Source of the DNA: Sulfitobacter sp. 20_GPM-1509m
GTDB lineage: Bacteria > Pseudomonadota > Alphaproteobacteria > Rhodobacterales > Rhodobacteraceae
Reading direction: 5' to 3'
NCBI RefSeq assembly: GCF_000620505.1
Contig: NZ_JIBC01000006.1
Location: 434,001 to 498,000 of the forward strand
DNA: 64,000 nucleotides
Shown here: piece by piece, positions 1 to 9,891 of the stretch
Position numbering within the stretch: the stretch's first letter is position 1
Layout of the letters: every line of letters begins with the position of its first letter
Translations under genes and position numbers: made by a program
Notes under the pieces: generated by a model
What the model saw: only the letters and a program-made list of their open reading frames with translations
The model's database searches: none
What the model was told of the DNA's origin: nothing

Positions 1-811
1 AGCCCAGCCGCGACAGGTAATTGCGCATCCCCGCCGCAGGATAGCCCATCGCCTGGTACTCCTGCGCACCCAATGCGCCATGCCGTTTCGACAGCTTCTT
101 GCCATCCGCCCCGTGGATCAGCGGAATATGCGCCCAGACCGGCACATCCCAGCCCATGGCGTTGTAGATCATCATCTGGCGGGCGGCGTTGTTCAGGTGG
201 TCGTCGCCCCGGATCACATGGGTCACGCCCATGTCGTGATCGTCCACCACCACGGCCAGCATATAGACCGGCGTGCCGTCCGACCGCAGCAGCACCATAT
301 CGTCCAGCTGTTCGTTGCCGATGGTCACATCGCCCTGCACCTCGTCACGGATCACGGTCTTGCCCTCAAGAGGGGCCTTGATTCGAATGACATATGGCGC
401 CTCGGGGTGGCTTGATGCCTCCGCATCCCGCCAGGGCGACCGGAACAGGGTCGATTTGCCCTCGGCCTTGGCCGCCTCGCGGAAGGCCGCGATTTCGTCC
501 TGGGTCGAGAAACACTTGTACGCCTTGCCCTGCGCCAACAGGTCCAGCGCCACTTCGGCATGGCGCGGCGCGCGTTCGAACTGGCTGATCACCTCGCCAT
601 CATGGTCCAGGCCCAGCCACGCCATCCCCTGCAGGATCGCGGCGGTGGCTTCGCGGGTTGAACGCGCGCGGTCGGTGTCCTCGATGCGCAGCAGGAACTT
701 GCCGCCACGGCCACGGGCATAAAGCCAGTTGAACAGCGCCGTACGCGCGCCACCGATGTGCAGATAGCCTGTGGGCGAGGGCGCGAAACGGGTGACGACT
801 TGGGTTGTCAT
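1..811 (-). CDS. gltX: Glutamyl-tRNA synthetase, 3' end cut by window edge
   Basis: Cytosolic class I aminoacyl-tRNA synthetase that charges tRNA-Glu. The visible N-terminal 270 residues start [20 protein letters not shown]. They contain the HIGH-type ATP motif (YLHIGGAR, residues about 16-23), the typical [11 protein letters not shown] segment and, near residue 239, the KLSKRHG signature that closes the catalytic domain. The reading frame is still open at base 1, so the anticodon-binding half lies outside the window. The start ATG is at 811-809. The gene diverges from comEC, leaving 77 bp for both promoters. Alphaproteobacteria often carry two gltX paralogues, and which one this is cannot be told from the N-terminus. 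Confidence 0.95.
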   Translation of the reverse strand, partial: MTTQVVTRFAPSPTGYLHIGGARTALFNWLYARGRGGKFLLRIEDTDRARSTREATAAILQGMAWLGLDHDGEVISQFERAPRHAEVALDLLAQGKAYKCFSTQDEIAAFREAAKAEGKSTLFRSPWRDAEASSHPEAPYVIRIKAPLEGKTVIRDEVQGDVTIGNEQLDDMVLLRSDGTPVYMLAVVVDDHDMGVTHVIRGDDHLNNAARQMMIYNAMGWDVPVWAHIPLIHGADGKKLSKRHGALGAQEYQAMGYPAAGMRNYLSRLG

Positions 812-888
812 GGGGCGTTTACCTTTCAGTAACCAGAAGATGGCTAGAGTTTGCGCCTGTCTATCCAGTGGACCCATAAGGGGCAAGC

Positions 889-2937
889 ATGCGCATCCTA
901 CGCGCCGCCGAACACGCGATGCTGACACAGCGGGGGCATCTGTTCCACTGGGTGCCTGTCTGCCTCGCCATGGGCATCGGCGGCTTTTTTGTCCTGCGGT
1001 TTGAACCCTCCGGCATGATGCTGGCGGGGGCGGCGGCCCTGGCTGGGGCGCTGTGGCTGCTCGGCCGGCATATAGACGAGGCATTTCGCCCGATCCCTTT
1101 CGCGCTGGTGCTGATGCTGGCGGGGGCGCTGCTGGCCGCCGTGCGGGCGCATTCCGTGGCGGGGCCGGTGCTGGGCTGGCGCTATTACGGTCCGGTCGAG
1201 GGGCGGGTCGTGGCGCTGGACCGCAGCGGATCGGATGCGGTGCGCGTCACGCTGGACCGCGTGGTGCTTGAACGCGTGTCACCTGCGCGCACGCCGCTGC
1301 GCGTGCGGGTGTCGCTCCATGGCGACGGCGCGGGGATCGACCCGCAACCGGGCATGCGGGTGATGACCACGGCGCATCTGTCCCCCCCCGGCGGTCCGGT
1401 GGAGCCGGGCGGTTTCGATTTCCAGCGGCACGCATGGTTCAACCGGCTGGGCGCGGTGGGCTATACCCGCGTGCCGCTCGTCGGGCTCGAGGCCGCACAG
1501 GACGGCTGGTCGCTGGCCACCTTCCGGCTGCGCATGGCGATGTCGTCCCACATCCGCGCCGCCTTGCCCGGCGACGTGGGCGGCTTTGCCGCCGCCGTCA
1601 CCACCGGCGACCGCAGCGGCATCAGCCTGGCCACGCTCGACACCCTGCGCGCCAGCAATACCGCGCACCTGCTGGCCATATCCGGCCTGCACATGGGCCT
1701 GCTCAGCGGCTTTGTGCTGGGCCTGTTGCGGCTGGTGCTGGCGGCCATTCCGGGGGCGGCGCTGCACTGGCCCGTGCGCAAGATCGCCGCCGCCGGCGCG
1801 CTGGTCGCGGCCTCGGGCTATCTGGCGCTGTCGGGGGGCAACGTGGCGACCGAACGCGCCTATGTCATGGCCGCCGTCGCGCTGTGCGCCGTGATGCTGA
1901 GCCGCCGCGCCATCAGCCTGCGGGCGGTGGCAATGGCGGCCATCATCGTGCTGGTCCTGCGCCCCGAGGCCTTGCTGGGCCCCGGTTTCCAGATGTCCTT
2001 TGCCGCGACCGTGGCGCTGGTGGCGGTCTTTGGCTGGATGCGGGGCGGGGTGCTGACCCGTGGTCCGCGCTGGATACAGCCCTTCGTGGCAGTGATGGTC
2101 TCATCCGCCGTGGCGGGGCTGGCGACAGCGCCCATTGGTGCTGCGCATTTCAACACGGTGTCGCATTACGGGCTGCTGGCCAACCTTGCCTCGGTGCCCT
2201 TGATGGGCCTTCTGGTGGTCCCCGCGGCGGTGCTGGCGGGGCTGCTGGCCCCCTTCGGGCTGGACGGGATCGGGCTGTGGCTGATGGGGCTGGGCCTGCG
2301 CTGGATTCTGGCGGTGGCGGCTTGGGTCTCGGGTCTGGACGGCGCGCGCGGCTATGTGCCGGGGCCGGACCCCTGGGTGCTGCCGCTGATCGCCTTGGGC
2401 GGGCTGGTGGTGATCCTGTGGCAGGGACGGGCGCGGTTCGGTGGGCTGGCGGCGATGGCGCTGGGGGTCGTGCTGTGGGCCGGTGCCGACCGTCCCGCCG
2501 CCCTCATCGCCGAGGACGGAGGCATTGTCGGCGTGATGACCGCCGAAGGCCGCGCACTGAGCAAGGACAAGGGCGCGGGTTTCGTGGCGCAGAACTGGCT
2601 GGAGAACGACGGCGACGGCGCAGACCAACCCCGCGCGGCGGCCCGCTGGCAGGGGCCCGAAACCGCCCCGCGGACCAAGCTGGCGACGGTGGGTCAGGTC
2701 GAGCTGGTGCATCTGATCGGCAAGCGCGCGCTGGCACGCTTTGGTCGCTGCACGCCGCAGCAGGTGGTGGTGGTCAGCATCACACCCGAGGGCCCGCTGG
2801 GCGACTGCGATGTCTATGACCCCAAACGCCTGCGCCGGACCGGCGCGATTGCCTTGGTGCAGGGCAGGGAAGGCATCCGCCTGCGCACCGCGCGGCAGGT
2901 GGCGGGCGACCGGATGTGGTCCGGCTGGGCGCGGTGA
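889..2937 (+). CDS. comEC: ComEC/Rec2-family competence membrane protein
   Basis: Polytopic inner-membrane protein of 682 residues. In transformable bacteria ComEC forms the channel that brings single-stranded DNA into the cytoplasm. The N-terminal part (about residues 20-220) has hydrophobic segments and a DUF4131-like soluble domain. The Competence domain follows (about 235-500), with the conserved stretch [12 protein letters not shown] near residue 262 and many membrane segments. The C-terminus is a short soluble domain without a recognisable metallo-beta-lactamase HxHxDH motif, so this is the short form. ATG 889 follows a GGGGCAAG sequence. No other competence gene lies nearby, so an uptake role rests on family membership only. 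Confidence 0.9.
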   Translation: MRILRAAEHAMLTQRGHLFHWVPVCLAMGIGGFFVLRFEPSGMMLAGAAALAGALWLLGRHIDEAFRPIPFALVLMLAGALLAAVRAHSVAGPVLGWRYYGPVEGRVVALDRSGSDAVRVTLDRVVLERVSPARTPLRVRVSLHGDGAGIDPQPGMRVMTTAHLSPPGGPVEPGGFDFQRHAWFNRLGAVGYTRVPLVGLEAAQDGWSLATFRLRMAMSSHIRAALPGDVGGFAAAVTTGDRSGISLATLDTLRASNTAHLLAISGLHMGLLSGFVLGLLRLVLAAIPGAALHWPVRKIAAAGALVAASGYLALSGGNVATERAYVMAAVALCAVMLSRRAISLRAVAMAAIIVLVLRPEALLGPGFQMSFAATVALVAVFGWMRGGVLTRGPRWIQPFVAVMVSSAVAGLATAPIGAAHFNTVSHYGLLANLASVPLMGLLVVPAAVLAGLLAPFGLDGIGLWLMGLGLRWILAVAAWVSGLDGARGYVPGPDPWVLPLIALGGLVVILWQGRARFGGLAAMALGVVLWAGADRPAALIAEDGGIVGVMTAEGRALSKDKGAGFVAQNWLENDGDGADQPRAAARWQGPETAPRTKLATVGQVELVHLIGKRALARFGRCTPQQVVVVSITPEGPLGDCDVYDPKRLRRTGAIALVQGREGIRLRTARQVAGDRMWSGWAR

Positions 2938-3216
2938 TGGGGAGTGTTGGATCGGACTTTCGTTTGCATCGAAACGCGAAGCCGCGCGTCGACGGGCCGT
3001 GGTACGGCGAGCCAACTTCAGTCCCTGCCACTTAATAGCAGCTAAACACCTCCGACCTGACTGTTCCGCGCAACAGAAACCAAATCGCCGTGCCGGGGAA
3101 CGGCCCGGCGATGCGCGGCGGCCTTCGGCCTTGGATCCGCGCTTGGGGACAAGCAGCAAGGTCTCATCCCGAAACTTCAATAAAATCCACCCGTTCCACG
3201 CCAATATTCCCAACGC
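2938..3216. other. Intergenic stretch between comEC and lexA terminator
   Basis: Part of a 420-bp gap between the convergent 3' ends of comEC and lexA. I find no convincing gene here. It has small GC hairpins: CCGGG/CCCGG around 3095-3112 and GGCC-TTC-GGCC around 3120-3131. Neither is followed by a T-run, so comEC has no clear intrinsic terminator. The lexA frame stays open through this stretch after its TAG stop, but the encoded sequence is low-complexity and overlaps the comEC antisense. Confidence 0.4.
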
Positions 3217-3240
3217 AAAAGGCGGCCCCGCAGAGCCGCC
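3217..3240 (-). terminator. Intrinsic terminator downstream of lexA
   Basis: On the minus strand GGCGGC, an eight-base loop and GCCGCC are followed by TTTTG. It sits about 120 bases beyond the lexA stop, so the repeats at 3248-3349 would lie in the lexA 3' untranslated region. Confidence 0.55.
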
Positions 3241-3247
3241 CGAAAAG

Positions 3248-3349
3248 ATGTACCAGACACCGCCAAATATGTACGAAATCCGCTTTTCCGGCTCGAAACC
3301 CGCCAATCCAGCGGTCCGGAATATGTACCGGACAGGCCCGAATATGTAC
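3248..3349. repeat. Two pairs of 21-bp-phased ATGTAC repeats
   Basis: The hexamer ATGTAC, mostly within AATATGTACC, begins at 3248, 3269, 3323 and 3344. The two pairs each have exactly 21 bp between copies, two turns of B-DNA. On the minus strand the unit reads GGTACATATTC. The units lie just past the lexA stop codon and before its terminator. Their function is unknown. Even phasing suggests protein binding or a degenerate tandem repeat. Confidence 0.7.
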
Positions 3350-3357
3350 CAATCTAC

Positions 3358-4059
3358 CTAGTATGTGCGGATCAGCCCAACCAGCTTGCCCTGCACTTTG
3401 ACACGGTCATCGGTGAAAACACGCGTCTCATAAGCGGGGTTCGCCGCCTCAAGTGCTACGGTATTGCCCCGTTTCATATAGCGTTTCAGCGTCGCTTCCT
3501 GATCCTCGATCAGCGCCACGACAATGTCACCATTCTCTGCCACCGAAGTCTCGCGGATCACCACGACATCGCCGTCGTTGATCCCCGCCTCGATCATGGA
3601 ATCGCCTTTGACTTCAAGGGCATAGTGGTCGCCCTTGCCGGTCAGCATCTGCCCGGGAACCGCCACGGAATGCGACACCTGCTGGATCGCCTCGATGGGC
3701 ACACCGGCCGCGATACGGCCCATCACGGGCAGTTCGGTGGCATACATCGTCGCGACCGGCAGCGCAGAAGCAGGCGGCGGCCCGTCAGGCCGGTCCCCGT
3801 CAATCACCCGCGGCGCAAAGCCAGACGTGGGTGCACCCCCCATGGACTCAGGCAGCTTAACAATTTCAATAGCCCGCGCACGGTGTGCCAACCGACGGAT
3901 AAAACCGCGTTCTTCCAAGGCTGTAATCAATCTGTGGATGCCGGATTTGGACCGCAGATCCAGCGCCTCTTTCATCTCGTCAAAGCTGGGCGGAACACCG
4001 TCGCGCTGAACCCGTTTTTGAATGAATTCCAATAGATCCAGTTGCTTCTTGGTCAGCAT
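3358..4059 (-). CDS. lexA: LexA SOS repressor
   Basis: Transcriptional repressor of the DNA-damage response that self-cleaves when bound to RecA filaments. The protein has 233 residues. The winged HTH is at about 1-70 ([16 protein letters not shown], then [22 protein letters not shown]). A linker leads to the Ala-Gly cleavage site in GRIAAGVP near residue 116. The catalytic Ser is in KGDSMIEAG (about 153) and the Lys in ATLKRY (about 191). An in-frame GTG exists at 4077, but the ATG at 4059 has a GAGG ribosome site eight bases upstream and gives the family's usual N-terminus. An SOS box lies in its promoter, indicating autoregulation. Confidence 0.96.
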   Translation of the reverse strand: MLTKKQLDLLEFIQKRVQRDGVPPSFDEMKEALDLRSKSGIHRLITALEERGFIRRLAHRARAIEIVKLPESMGGAPTSGFAPRVIDGDRPDGPPPASALPVATMYATELPVMGRIAAGVPIEAIQQVSHSVAVPGQMLTGKGDHYALEVKGDSMIEAGINDGDVVVIRETSVAENGDIVVALIEDQEATLKRYMKRGNTVALEAANPAYETRVFTDDRVKVQGKLVGLIRTY

Positions 4060-4092
4060 ATACAGGTCCCTCGCCACCGTTGGTTTGGGTTT

Positions 4093-4121
4093 GTTCTATG
4101 CATGTTCCCGTTTTGTGTCAA
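4093..4121 (-). promoter_or_regulatory. lexA promoter with SOS box
   Basis: Reading on the minus strand, a consensus -35 TTGACA (4121-4116) is followed after 17 bases by TAGAAC (4098-4093). The sequence GAAC-ATGCATA-GAAC (4107-4093; on the plus strand GTTC-N7-GTTC) exactly matches the alphaproteobacterial LexA box and covers the -10 hexamer, the classic layout for autorepression. Confidence 0.88.
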
Positions 4122-4127
4122 CCGTTG

Positions 4128-5300
4128 CTAGAGATCGATAACATCCACCAGATCGCCGACATCGCGCGCCGGATCATTCGGTGGGCGCACGATCAGCGCG
4201 TTGGCCGTGGCCAGCACGCTCAGCAACGAACTGTCCTGCCGCCCCGCATCGGCCACCCCCTGCGCATCCACCACGGCGCGCATGTAATGTTCACGCAGCC
4301 CGTTGGCCTCAAGCGGCGCTGTCAGGGGCATCTGGCGGCGTGGCGCGGGTGCCTCGCCCAGCCCCTGCATGGCGCGGATCACAGGCGTAAGGAACACGGT
4401 GCCGCAGACCATGGCCGAGACCGGATTGCCGGGCAGGCCGATCATGGGAACGCCGCCTAACATACCGGCCATCAACGGTTTTCCGGGACGCATTGCGACC
4501 TTGTAGAACGATTGCTGCATGCCCATTTCAGCCGCCACATCGGCCACCAGATCATGGTCCCCCACCGACGCGCCACCGATCGTCACGATCAGATCCGCCC
4601 CGGCGGCGAGGGTCAGGACCTGGCGAAGCGCCGCCCTGGTATCGCGGGCAATCGGCAGGATGCGCGGCACGGCGCCCAGACCTTCCAGCAAGGCCGCCAG
4701 ACCAAAGGTGTTCGACACGATGATCTGGTCATCACCCGGCGTCTCTCCGGGCATCACCAGTTCGTCGCCGGTCGAGATCAGCGCGACCACAGGCCTGCGC
4801 GCCACAGGCACCTGTGCGATGTTCATCGCCGCCAGCAGCGCCACATCGCCCGCTGACAGGCGGCGTGGTGCGGGCATCGGCGTGCCTGCGATAAAATCGG
4901 TGCCTGCGGGGCGGATGTTGTGGGAGGTGCCGACGCCGTGGTTCAGGGTGATCAGATCGCCACGACGGGTCACATCCTCTTGAATAACAACGAAATCTGC
5001 TCCTTGCGGCACGGGCGCACCGGTAAAGATGCGCACCGCTTGACCCGCGCCGACGGTGCCCGCGAACCCGTGACCGGCAGCGGATTCTCCGATGACCTTG
5101 AACAGCGCGTCGGTCTCGACCTCGGCGGATTTCACCGCATAGCCATCCATGGCAGAGGCGGCAAAAGGCGGCTGGGTGCGTTGCGCCAGAACCGTCTCTG
5201 CCAGCACCCGACCATGCGCCCGGCGCAGCGGCACGGTTTCGACGGGCAAAGGCCCCACAAGCGCAAAGAGATGGTCCAGAGCCTGTGCAACGGGGATCAT
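4128..5300 (-). CDS. moeA: Molybdopterin molybdotransferase MoeA
   Basis: Cytosolic enzyme that inserts molybdate into adenylylated molybdopterin, the last common step of molybdenum cofactor synthesis. The 390 residues match the family length. The N-terminus has the [15 protein letters not shown] and [13 protein letters not shown] motifs of MoeA domains 1-2. The molybdopterin-binding domain carries ISTGDELV and [11 protein letters not shown], followed by MRPGKPLM and GLPGNPVSA. The ATG overlaps the moaC stop in an ATGA, so the two are translationally coupled. It is probably the end of the trpGDC-moaC-moeA operon. Confidence 0.95.
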   Translation of the reverse strand: MIPVAQALDHLFALVGPLPVETVPLRRAHGRVLAETVLAQRTQPPFAASAMDGYAVKSAEVETDALFKVIGESAAGHGFAGTVGAGQAVRIFTGAPVPQGADFVVIQEDVTRRGDLITLNHGVGTSHNIRPAGTDFIAGTPMPAPRRLSAGDVALLAAMNIAQVPVARRPVVALISTGDELVMPGETPGDDQIIVSNTFGLAALLEGLGAVPRILPIARDTRAALRQVLTLAAGADLIVTIGGASVGDHDLVADVAAEMGMQQSFYKVAMRPGKPLMAGMLGGVPMIGLPGNPVSAMVCGTVFLTPVIRAMQGLGEAPAPRRQMPLTAPLEANGLREHYMRAVVDAQGVADAGRQDSSLLSVLATANALIVRPPNDPARDVGDLVDVIDL

Positions 5301-5788
5301 GACGCCTCGTACCGCCCTGATTTTCCACCATCTTTCAGAACCACATGCAGCCCGCCGATCTCCATCGCCTTGTCCACGGCCTTGGCCATGTCATAGACGG
5401 TCAGTGCGGCGGTCGACGCGGCGGTCAACGCTTCCATCTCGACGCCGGTCTGGCCGGTGGTCTTGACGGTGGCGGTGATGCGGATGCCGGGCAAGGTCGC
5501 GTCTGGGGTCAGGTCCAGCGCCACCTTGGTGATCGGCAGCGGGTGACACAGCGGGATCAGGTCCGAGGTCCGCTTGGCCCCCATGATCCCGGCCAGCCGC
5601 GCCACGCCCAGAACGTCGCCCTTTTTCGCGCGACCTTCGCTAATGATATCAAAGGTTTCTTGCGCCATCTTGATGTAGCAGGCGGCCACCGCCACGCGGT
5701 CGGTCACGGCTTTGTCAGTGACATCGACCATATGCGCCTGACCCTCGGCGTCGAAATGCGACAGCTTGCCTGCGGGGTGATCGGCCAC
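5297..5788 (-). CDS. moaC: Cyclic pyranopterin monophosphate synthase MoaC
   Basis: With MoaA it converts GTP to cyclic pyranopterin monophosphate in molybdopterin synthesis. The protein has 163 residues with the family hallmarks [15 protein letters not shown] near the start, [16 protein letters not shown] in the middle and [12 protein letters not shown] toward the end. I place the start at the GTG at 5788. It lies eight bases after a GGAGG that is inside the end of trpC, and it gives a normal N-terminus. Upstream starts in the same frame would run deep into trpC and add unrelated sequence. The stop overlaps moeA by four bases. Confidence 0.93.
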   Translation of the reverse strand: MADHPAGKLSHFDAEGQAHMVDVTDKAVTDRVAVAACYIKMAQETFDIISEGRAKKGDVLGVARLAGIMGAKRTSDLIPLCHPLPITKVALDLTPDATLPGIRITATVKTTGQTGVEMEALTAASTAALTVYDMAKAVDKAMEIGGLHVVLKDGGKSGRYEAS

Positions 5789-5789
5789 G

Positions 5790-6605
5790 TCACATGCCTC
5801 CGCCGGCTTGCAAGGGATTGGCCAGCAAGGCGCGGGTGGCAGCGACCAAGTCATCATTGCGCATCAGGCTTTCGCCGATCAGGAAACTGCGCACGCCGTA
5901 CATTGCCATCTCGGCCAGTTCCTTGGGCGTGTTCAGCCCGCTTTCGCAGACAATCGTACGGTCGGCGGGCACCAGTTTCGACAGGGTGCGCGTGGTGTCC
6001 AGCGACGTCTCGAAGGTCTTGAGATTGCGGTTGTTGATGCCGATCAGCGGGCTCTTGAGGCTGGTGGCGCGCTGCAATTCGGCCTCGTCATGCACTTCGA
6101 TCAGCACGTCCATGTCCCAGTCCATGGCGGTGTCTTCCAACTCGATGGCCTGTTGATCACTGACCGAGGCCATGATGATCAGGATACAGTCGGCCCCCAG
6201 CGCACGCGCCTCGACCACCTGATAGGGGTCATACATGAAGTCCTTGCGCAGCACGGGCAGGGTGCAGGCGGCGCGCGCCTCGACAAGGAAATCCTTGGTG
6301 CCCTGAAAGCTGGGCGTGTCGGTCAGCACCGACAGGCAGGACGCGCCACCCTGCTCATAGGCGTGGGCGTGGGCGGCGGGATCAAAGTCGGGGCGGATCA
6401 ACCCCTTGGACGGGCTGGCCTTTTTGATTTCGGCGATCAGCCCGTAACCTTCGCGTGCGGCGCTGTGCAGCGCCTCGGCAAAGGGGCGCACGGGGGGCGC
6501 ACTGCGCGCCGCGTCCTCGACGTCGCCCAGGGTCTTGGCTTGCTTGTCGGCGGCCACTTCTTCCAGCTTGTAGGCTTTGATGCGGTCCAGGATTGTCTCG
6601 GTCAT
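5790..6605 (-). CDS. trpC: Indole-3-glycerol phosphate synthase
   Basis: Closes the indole ring from carboxyphenylamino-deoxyribulose phosphate in tryptophan synthesis. It is a single-domain TIM barrel of 271 residues. The first signature [19 protein letters not shown] lies around residues 57-75, with the catalytic Lys in [12 protein letters not shown], ending in the phosphate-binding [12 protein letters not shown]. It is not fused to TrpF. Its stop is within a few bases of the moaC GTG, so the tryptophan and molybdopterin genes probably share an mRNA. Confidence 0.96.
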   Translation of the reverse strand: MTETILDRIKAYKLEEVAADKQAKTLGDVEDAARSAPPVRPFAEALHSAAREGYGLIAEIKKASPSKGLIRPDFDPAAHAHAYEQGGASCLSVLTDTPSFQGTKDFLVEARAACTLPVLRKDFMYDPYQVVEARALGADCILIIMASVSDQQAIELEDTAMDWDMDVLIEVHDEAELQRATSLKSPLIGINNRNLKTFETSLDTTRTLSKLVPADRTIVCESGLNTPKELAEMAMYGVRSFLIGESLMRNDDLVAATRALLANPLQAGGGM

Positions 6606-6647
6606 CGGGTTTGCTTTCTTGTCGGACAGAGGGGGCAGCGCGGTGGC

Positions 6648-7664
6648 TTAGCCTTCTTGGGTGATCTTGGCCACGGCGGCGATTTTGGCACGCGCCGCAC
6701 CGCTGTCGATCGAGGCGCGGGCCATTTCAACGCCGGTTTTCAGGTCAGGGGCAGCATCCGCCACAACTAGCGCCGCCGCCGCGTTCAGCAAGACCGCGTC
6801 GCGATAGGCCGAGGGCGCACCGTCCAGCAGCGCGTTGAAGGCCGTGGCGTTTTCCTCGGGCGTGCCGCCCACGATGTCGTCAAAGGAATGCACCGGCAGG
6901 CCTGCGTCTTCGGGGTGAATTTCGAAATCGGTCACCGCGCCGTCCTGCAGGCCCGAAATCCAGGACACGCCGGTAATCGTCAGCTCGTCCGTGCCGTCCG
7001 AGCCGTGCACCAGCCATGCCTTGTCACTGCCCAGCTGTTGCAGGGTCTCGGCCATCGGGCGGATCAGGTCACGCCGGTAGGCGCCGGTCAGCTGGCGTTT
7101 GACGCCTGCGGGGTTGGTCAGCGGGCCAAGGATGTTGAAGATCGTGCGCGTGCCCAGTTCGGTGCGCGCGGGCATCACGTGGGCAATCGCGGGGTGGTGC
7201 ATGGGCGCCATCATAAAGCCGATGCCCGCCTCGCGCAGAGCGCGTTCCACCACCGGCGCGCCGACCATGACCTTCAGCCCCATCTGGGTCAAAGCGTCAG
7301 CAGCGCCGGATTTTGAGCTGAGATTGCGGTTGCCGTGTTTGGCGACCACCACGCCCGCACCCGCAACGACAAAGGCCGTCGCGGTCGAGATGTTCAGCGT
7401 GCCCTTGCCGTCGCCGCCGGTGCCGACGATGTCGATGGCCCCCTCGGGCGCCTGCACCGGGTTGCATTTGGCGCGCATCACGGCGGCGGCGGCGGCGTAT
7501 TCGTCCACCGTTTCGCCACGCGTGCGCAGGGCCATCAGCAGCCCGCCGATCTGGGCCGGTGTCGCTTCGCCGTCGAACAGGATGGCAAAGGCCGCTTCGG
7601 CCTGCGCGCGGGTCAGCGGGCCATTTGCGGCAGCGTCGATCAGGGGTTTGAGGGCGTCACTCAT
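6648..7664 (-). CDS. trpD: Anthranilate phosphoribosyltransferase
   Basis: Transfers phosphoribose from PRPP to anthranilate, step two of tryptophan synthesis. The 338-residue protein has the glycine-rich PRPP loop [15 protein letters not shown] near residues 82-96, the [16 protein letters not shown] substrate-site segment, and [13 protein letters not shown]. It is full length with an ATG that overlaps the trpG stop (ATGA). The gene is followed by a 42-bp gap and trpC. Confidence 0.96.
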   Translation of the reverse strand: MSDALKPLIDAAANGPLTRAQAEAAFAILFDGEATPAQIGGLLMALRTRGETVDEYAAAAAVMRAKCNPVQAPEGAIDIVGTGGDGKGTLNISTATAFVVAGAGVVVAKHGNRNLSSKSGAADALTQMGLKVMVGAPVVERALREAGIGFMMAPMHHPAIAHVMPARTELGTRTIFNILGPLTNPAGVKRQLTGAYRRDLIRPMAETLQQLGSDKAWLVHGSDGTDELTITGVSWISGLQDGAVTDFEIHPEDAGLPVHSFDDIVGGTPEENATAFNALLDGAPSAYRDAVLLNAAAALVVADAAPDLKTGVEMARASIDSGAARAKIAAVAKITQEG

Positions 7665-8242
7665 GCAGGTACCTTCAGCAGATCCAGAAAATTCTTCAGC
7701 AAAGCATGGCCGTGTTCGGAGCGGATGCTTTCGGGGTGGAACTGCACGCCGTGAATCGGCAGTTCGCGGTGTTGCAGGCCCATTATGATGCCGTCGTCCA
7801 GTTCCGCCGTGACCTCAAGGCAATCGGGCAGGGTGGCGCGGTCCACGATCAGCGAATGATAACGCGTCGCCTCGAAGGGTGTGGGCAGGCCCGCAAACAG
7901 GCCGGTGCCCGTGTGCTGCATGGTGCCCATCTTGCCATGAACGATGTCGGGCGCGCGCACCACCTTGCCGCCAAAGGCCTGACCGATGGTCTGGTGGCCC
8001 AGGCACACGCCCATCAGCGGCGTGCGGGTTTCGGCAGCGGCCTGCGTCAGGGCCAGACAGATGCCCGCCTGATCGGGGTCACAGGGGCCGGGCGACAACA
8101 AAATGCCCGCCGGATTCATCGCCATCGCGTCCTGGACATTCAGCGCGTCATTGCGGTGGACCGCCACCTCGGCGCCCAATTCGCCCAGATAGTGAACCAA
8201 GTTGTAGGTAAAACTGTCATAGTTGTCGATCAGCAGCAGCAT
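7661..8242 (-). CDS. trpG: Anthranilate synthase glutamine amidotransferase subunit
   Basis: Supplies ammonia from glutamine to TrpE. It is a class I glutamine amidotransferase of 193 residues with the oxyanion segment [12 protein letters not shown], the nucleophilic Cys in [11 protein letters not shown] (about residue 80) and the His/Glu dyad in [12 protein letters not shown]. The same subunit often also serves as PabA, which cannot be excluded. It is the first gene of trpGDC-moaC-moeA. Its large partner trpE is 2.7 kb away in a different transcription unit. Confidence 0.95.
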   Translation of the reverse strand: MLLLIDNYDSFTYNLVHYLGELGAEVAVHRNDALNVQDAMAMNPAGILLSPGPCDPDQAGICLALTQAAAETRTPLMGVCLGHQTIGQAFGGKVVRAPDIVHGKMGTMQHTGTGLFAGLPTPFEATRYHSLIVDRATLPDCLEVTAELDDGIIMGLQHRELPIHGVQFHPESIRSEHGHALLKNFLDLLKVPA

Positions 8243-8427
8243 GGGTCAAACTTTGCATTTAGGGGGCTGGAGGCCAAGGCCACCTGCACTGTATAAGCGA
8301 GGCACACTTGTTCAGGCTTGCCCGCCGGCGTCAAGGGGTCGGGGGCGCTCGTCTGGGTACTGTGGGCAATGACAAGGGCACAAAAAACCCGTTAGGGTGG
8401 GCCGGCAACAGGCAGGGACGAACAGAC

Positions 8428-9783
8428 ATGGCGCGAGGTTTTTTGAGCGGGGCAGTGACAGGTGCTGTGATCGGGCTCGGTGCAGTCGGGCTGGCGTCGG
8501 TTGTGGCAGACAAGGCCCCGGCACCCGACATGGATGTGAATGCCCCCGTCGCGGGCGGCGCGCCACAGGCGTCCAGCACCGACAGCCCGCAACCGGCGGG
8601 TGATGCCGATCTGGCCACCGAGGCAGGCGCACCCAAGGTGACAAAGCCCGAGGCCGATGATGTTGCGTCGCTGGCCGATGCCGACACCCTCGCGCCGGTG
8701 CGCCCCGAAACCGGCGGCACCAGCGGACTCGAGGCACCAGCAACCCCCGACGCGGAAAGCGGTGTTCAGGTACAGACCGACGCGCCCGTCCTGCCCAGCC
8801 CGCAGGCCAGCCTGCCCGCGCAACCGGATGCGGACGAGCTGAGCATTTCCACCGAACCGGCCCAGCCGCCGGCCCCCGATGTGGCCGCAGACAGCGGTTT
8901 CGAGACAGCGGAACCTGATGCACAAGGCGAAAGCGCCGAGGCGCCCGAAGCGGCGGACCCCGCCTCGACAGAAACCACCGAAACAGAGACCGAAACCGCA
9001 CCGCTGATGGAACAGCGTGTCGGCTCACTGGTTGACCGTGACGCCCCTGCGCAGGCCGAGGTTACGCCCGTTGATCCGCCGCTCGCGCAGAAGCCCATTG
9101 ACGCCTATGCCTCGGATTTCGACGTGGTGGACCCTTCAAAACCGATGATGTCCATCATTCTGATCGACAGCGGCGCGGACCTGAGTGGCGACACCGTGGG
9201 GCTGGCCGCCCTGCGCAGCTTTCCCTATCCGCTGAGTTTTGCCATTGACGCCAACCTGCCCGACGCCGCCGAACGTGCCGCTGCTTACCGTGCCGAAGGG
9301 CTGGAAGTGCTGGCGATGGTGGACCTGCCTGCCGGGGCCACGCCCACCGACGCCGAAGTCAGCATTGCCGCCGCCCTGAACGCGGTGCCCGAGGCCATCG
9401 GCGTGCTGGAAGGCACAGGTGCCGGATTTCAGGCCGACCGCGCGGTCTCCGATCAGGTGGTCAGCATTCTGGGCAGCGGCGGCTATGGTATCGTGATGCA
9501 ATCCAAGGGGCTGAACACCGCGCAAAAGCTGGCCCTGCGCGAGGGCGTGCCCGCTGCCACCGTGTTCCGCGATTTCGACAGCGCCGATCAGACGCCCACC
9601 GTCATCCGCCGCTTTCTGGATCAGGCGGCATTCCGTGCAGGACAAGAGGGCGGGGTGGTGATGCTGGGCCGCGTGCGCCCGGACACCATCTCGGCGCTGT
9701 TGCTCTGGGGTCTGCAGGACCGCGCCGAACGCGTGGCTTTGTCGCCGGTGTCCCGTCTGCTCAAGGCGCAGGTGGGGGAATAG
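8428..9783 (+). CDS. Divergent polysaccharide deacetylase family protein (YibQ-like)
   Basis: A protein of 451 residues. It has an N-terminal membrane/signal segment (about 5-25, MARGFLSGAVTGAVIGLG), then a long Ala/Pro/Glu-rich acidic linker to about residue 220. A C-terminal domain resembles the divergent polysaccharide deacetylase (YibQ, DUF610) family, beginning MSIILIDSGADLSGDT. In canonical members an Asp-Asp pair sits where LIDSG lies here, so activity is uncertain. The domain would face the periplasm, with an envelope role by family. I chose ATG 8428, preceded by GGGACG, over in-frame starts upstream because it begins the hydrophobic segment. It diverges from trpG. Confidence 0.8.
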   Translation: MARGFLSGAVTGAVIGLGAVGLASVVADKAPAPDMDVNAPVAGGAPQASSTDSPQPAGDADLATEAGAPKVTKPEADDVASLADADTLAPVRPETGGTSGLEAPATPDAESGVQVQTDAPVLPSPQASLPAQPDADELSISTEPAQPPAPDVAADSGFETAEPDAQGESAEAPEAADPASTETTETETETAPLMEQRVGSLVDRDAPAQAEVTPVDPPLAQKPIDAYASDFDVVDPSKPMMSIILIDSGADLSGDTVGLAALRSFPYPLSFAIDANLPDAAERAAAYRAEGLEVLAMVDLPAGATPTDAEVSIAAALNAVPEAIGVLEGTGAGFQADRAVSDQVVSILGSGGYGIVMQSKGLNTAQKLALREGVPAATVFRDFDSADQTPTVIRRFLDQAAFRAGQEGGVVMLGRVRPDTISALLLWGLQDRAERVALSPVSRLLKAQVGE

Positions 9784-9786
9784 AGC

Positions 9787-9891
9787 CTAAAGCGCCCGAC
9801 CTTGAACATGATCACTTGTTCGCTGCCATCGCCTGGCGCGGGGCGCGAAAAGTGATGTGCAATGCCTCAGGTTGAAGGAAGGACGCTTTAG
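9787..9891. repeat. Imperfect 105-bp palindromic intergenic element
   Basis: The ends CTAAAGCG and CGCTTTAG are exact inverted copies. The arms then pair imperfectly (CCTTGAAC against GGTTGAAGG) and an inner stem pairs ATCACTTGTTCGC with GCGCGAAAAGTGAT. The element lies between convergent genes, and its right end supplies the TAA stop of the minus-strand hydrolase. It could act as a bidirectional terminator. From memory of this family, similar CTAAAGCG-ended palindromes recur between Rhodobacteraceae genes, but this has not been checked here. Confidence 0.7.

Noticed and set aside
2101-3306. Open frame continuing from lexA past its TAG for 400 codons, with four YIF-like heptads
   Set aside because: LexA has its normal C-terminus before the TAG, and the extension runs through antisense of comEC. 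The YIF pattern comes from the DNA repeats at 3248-3349.
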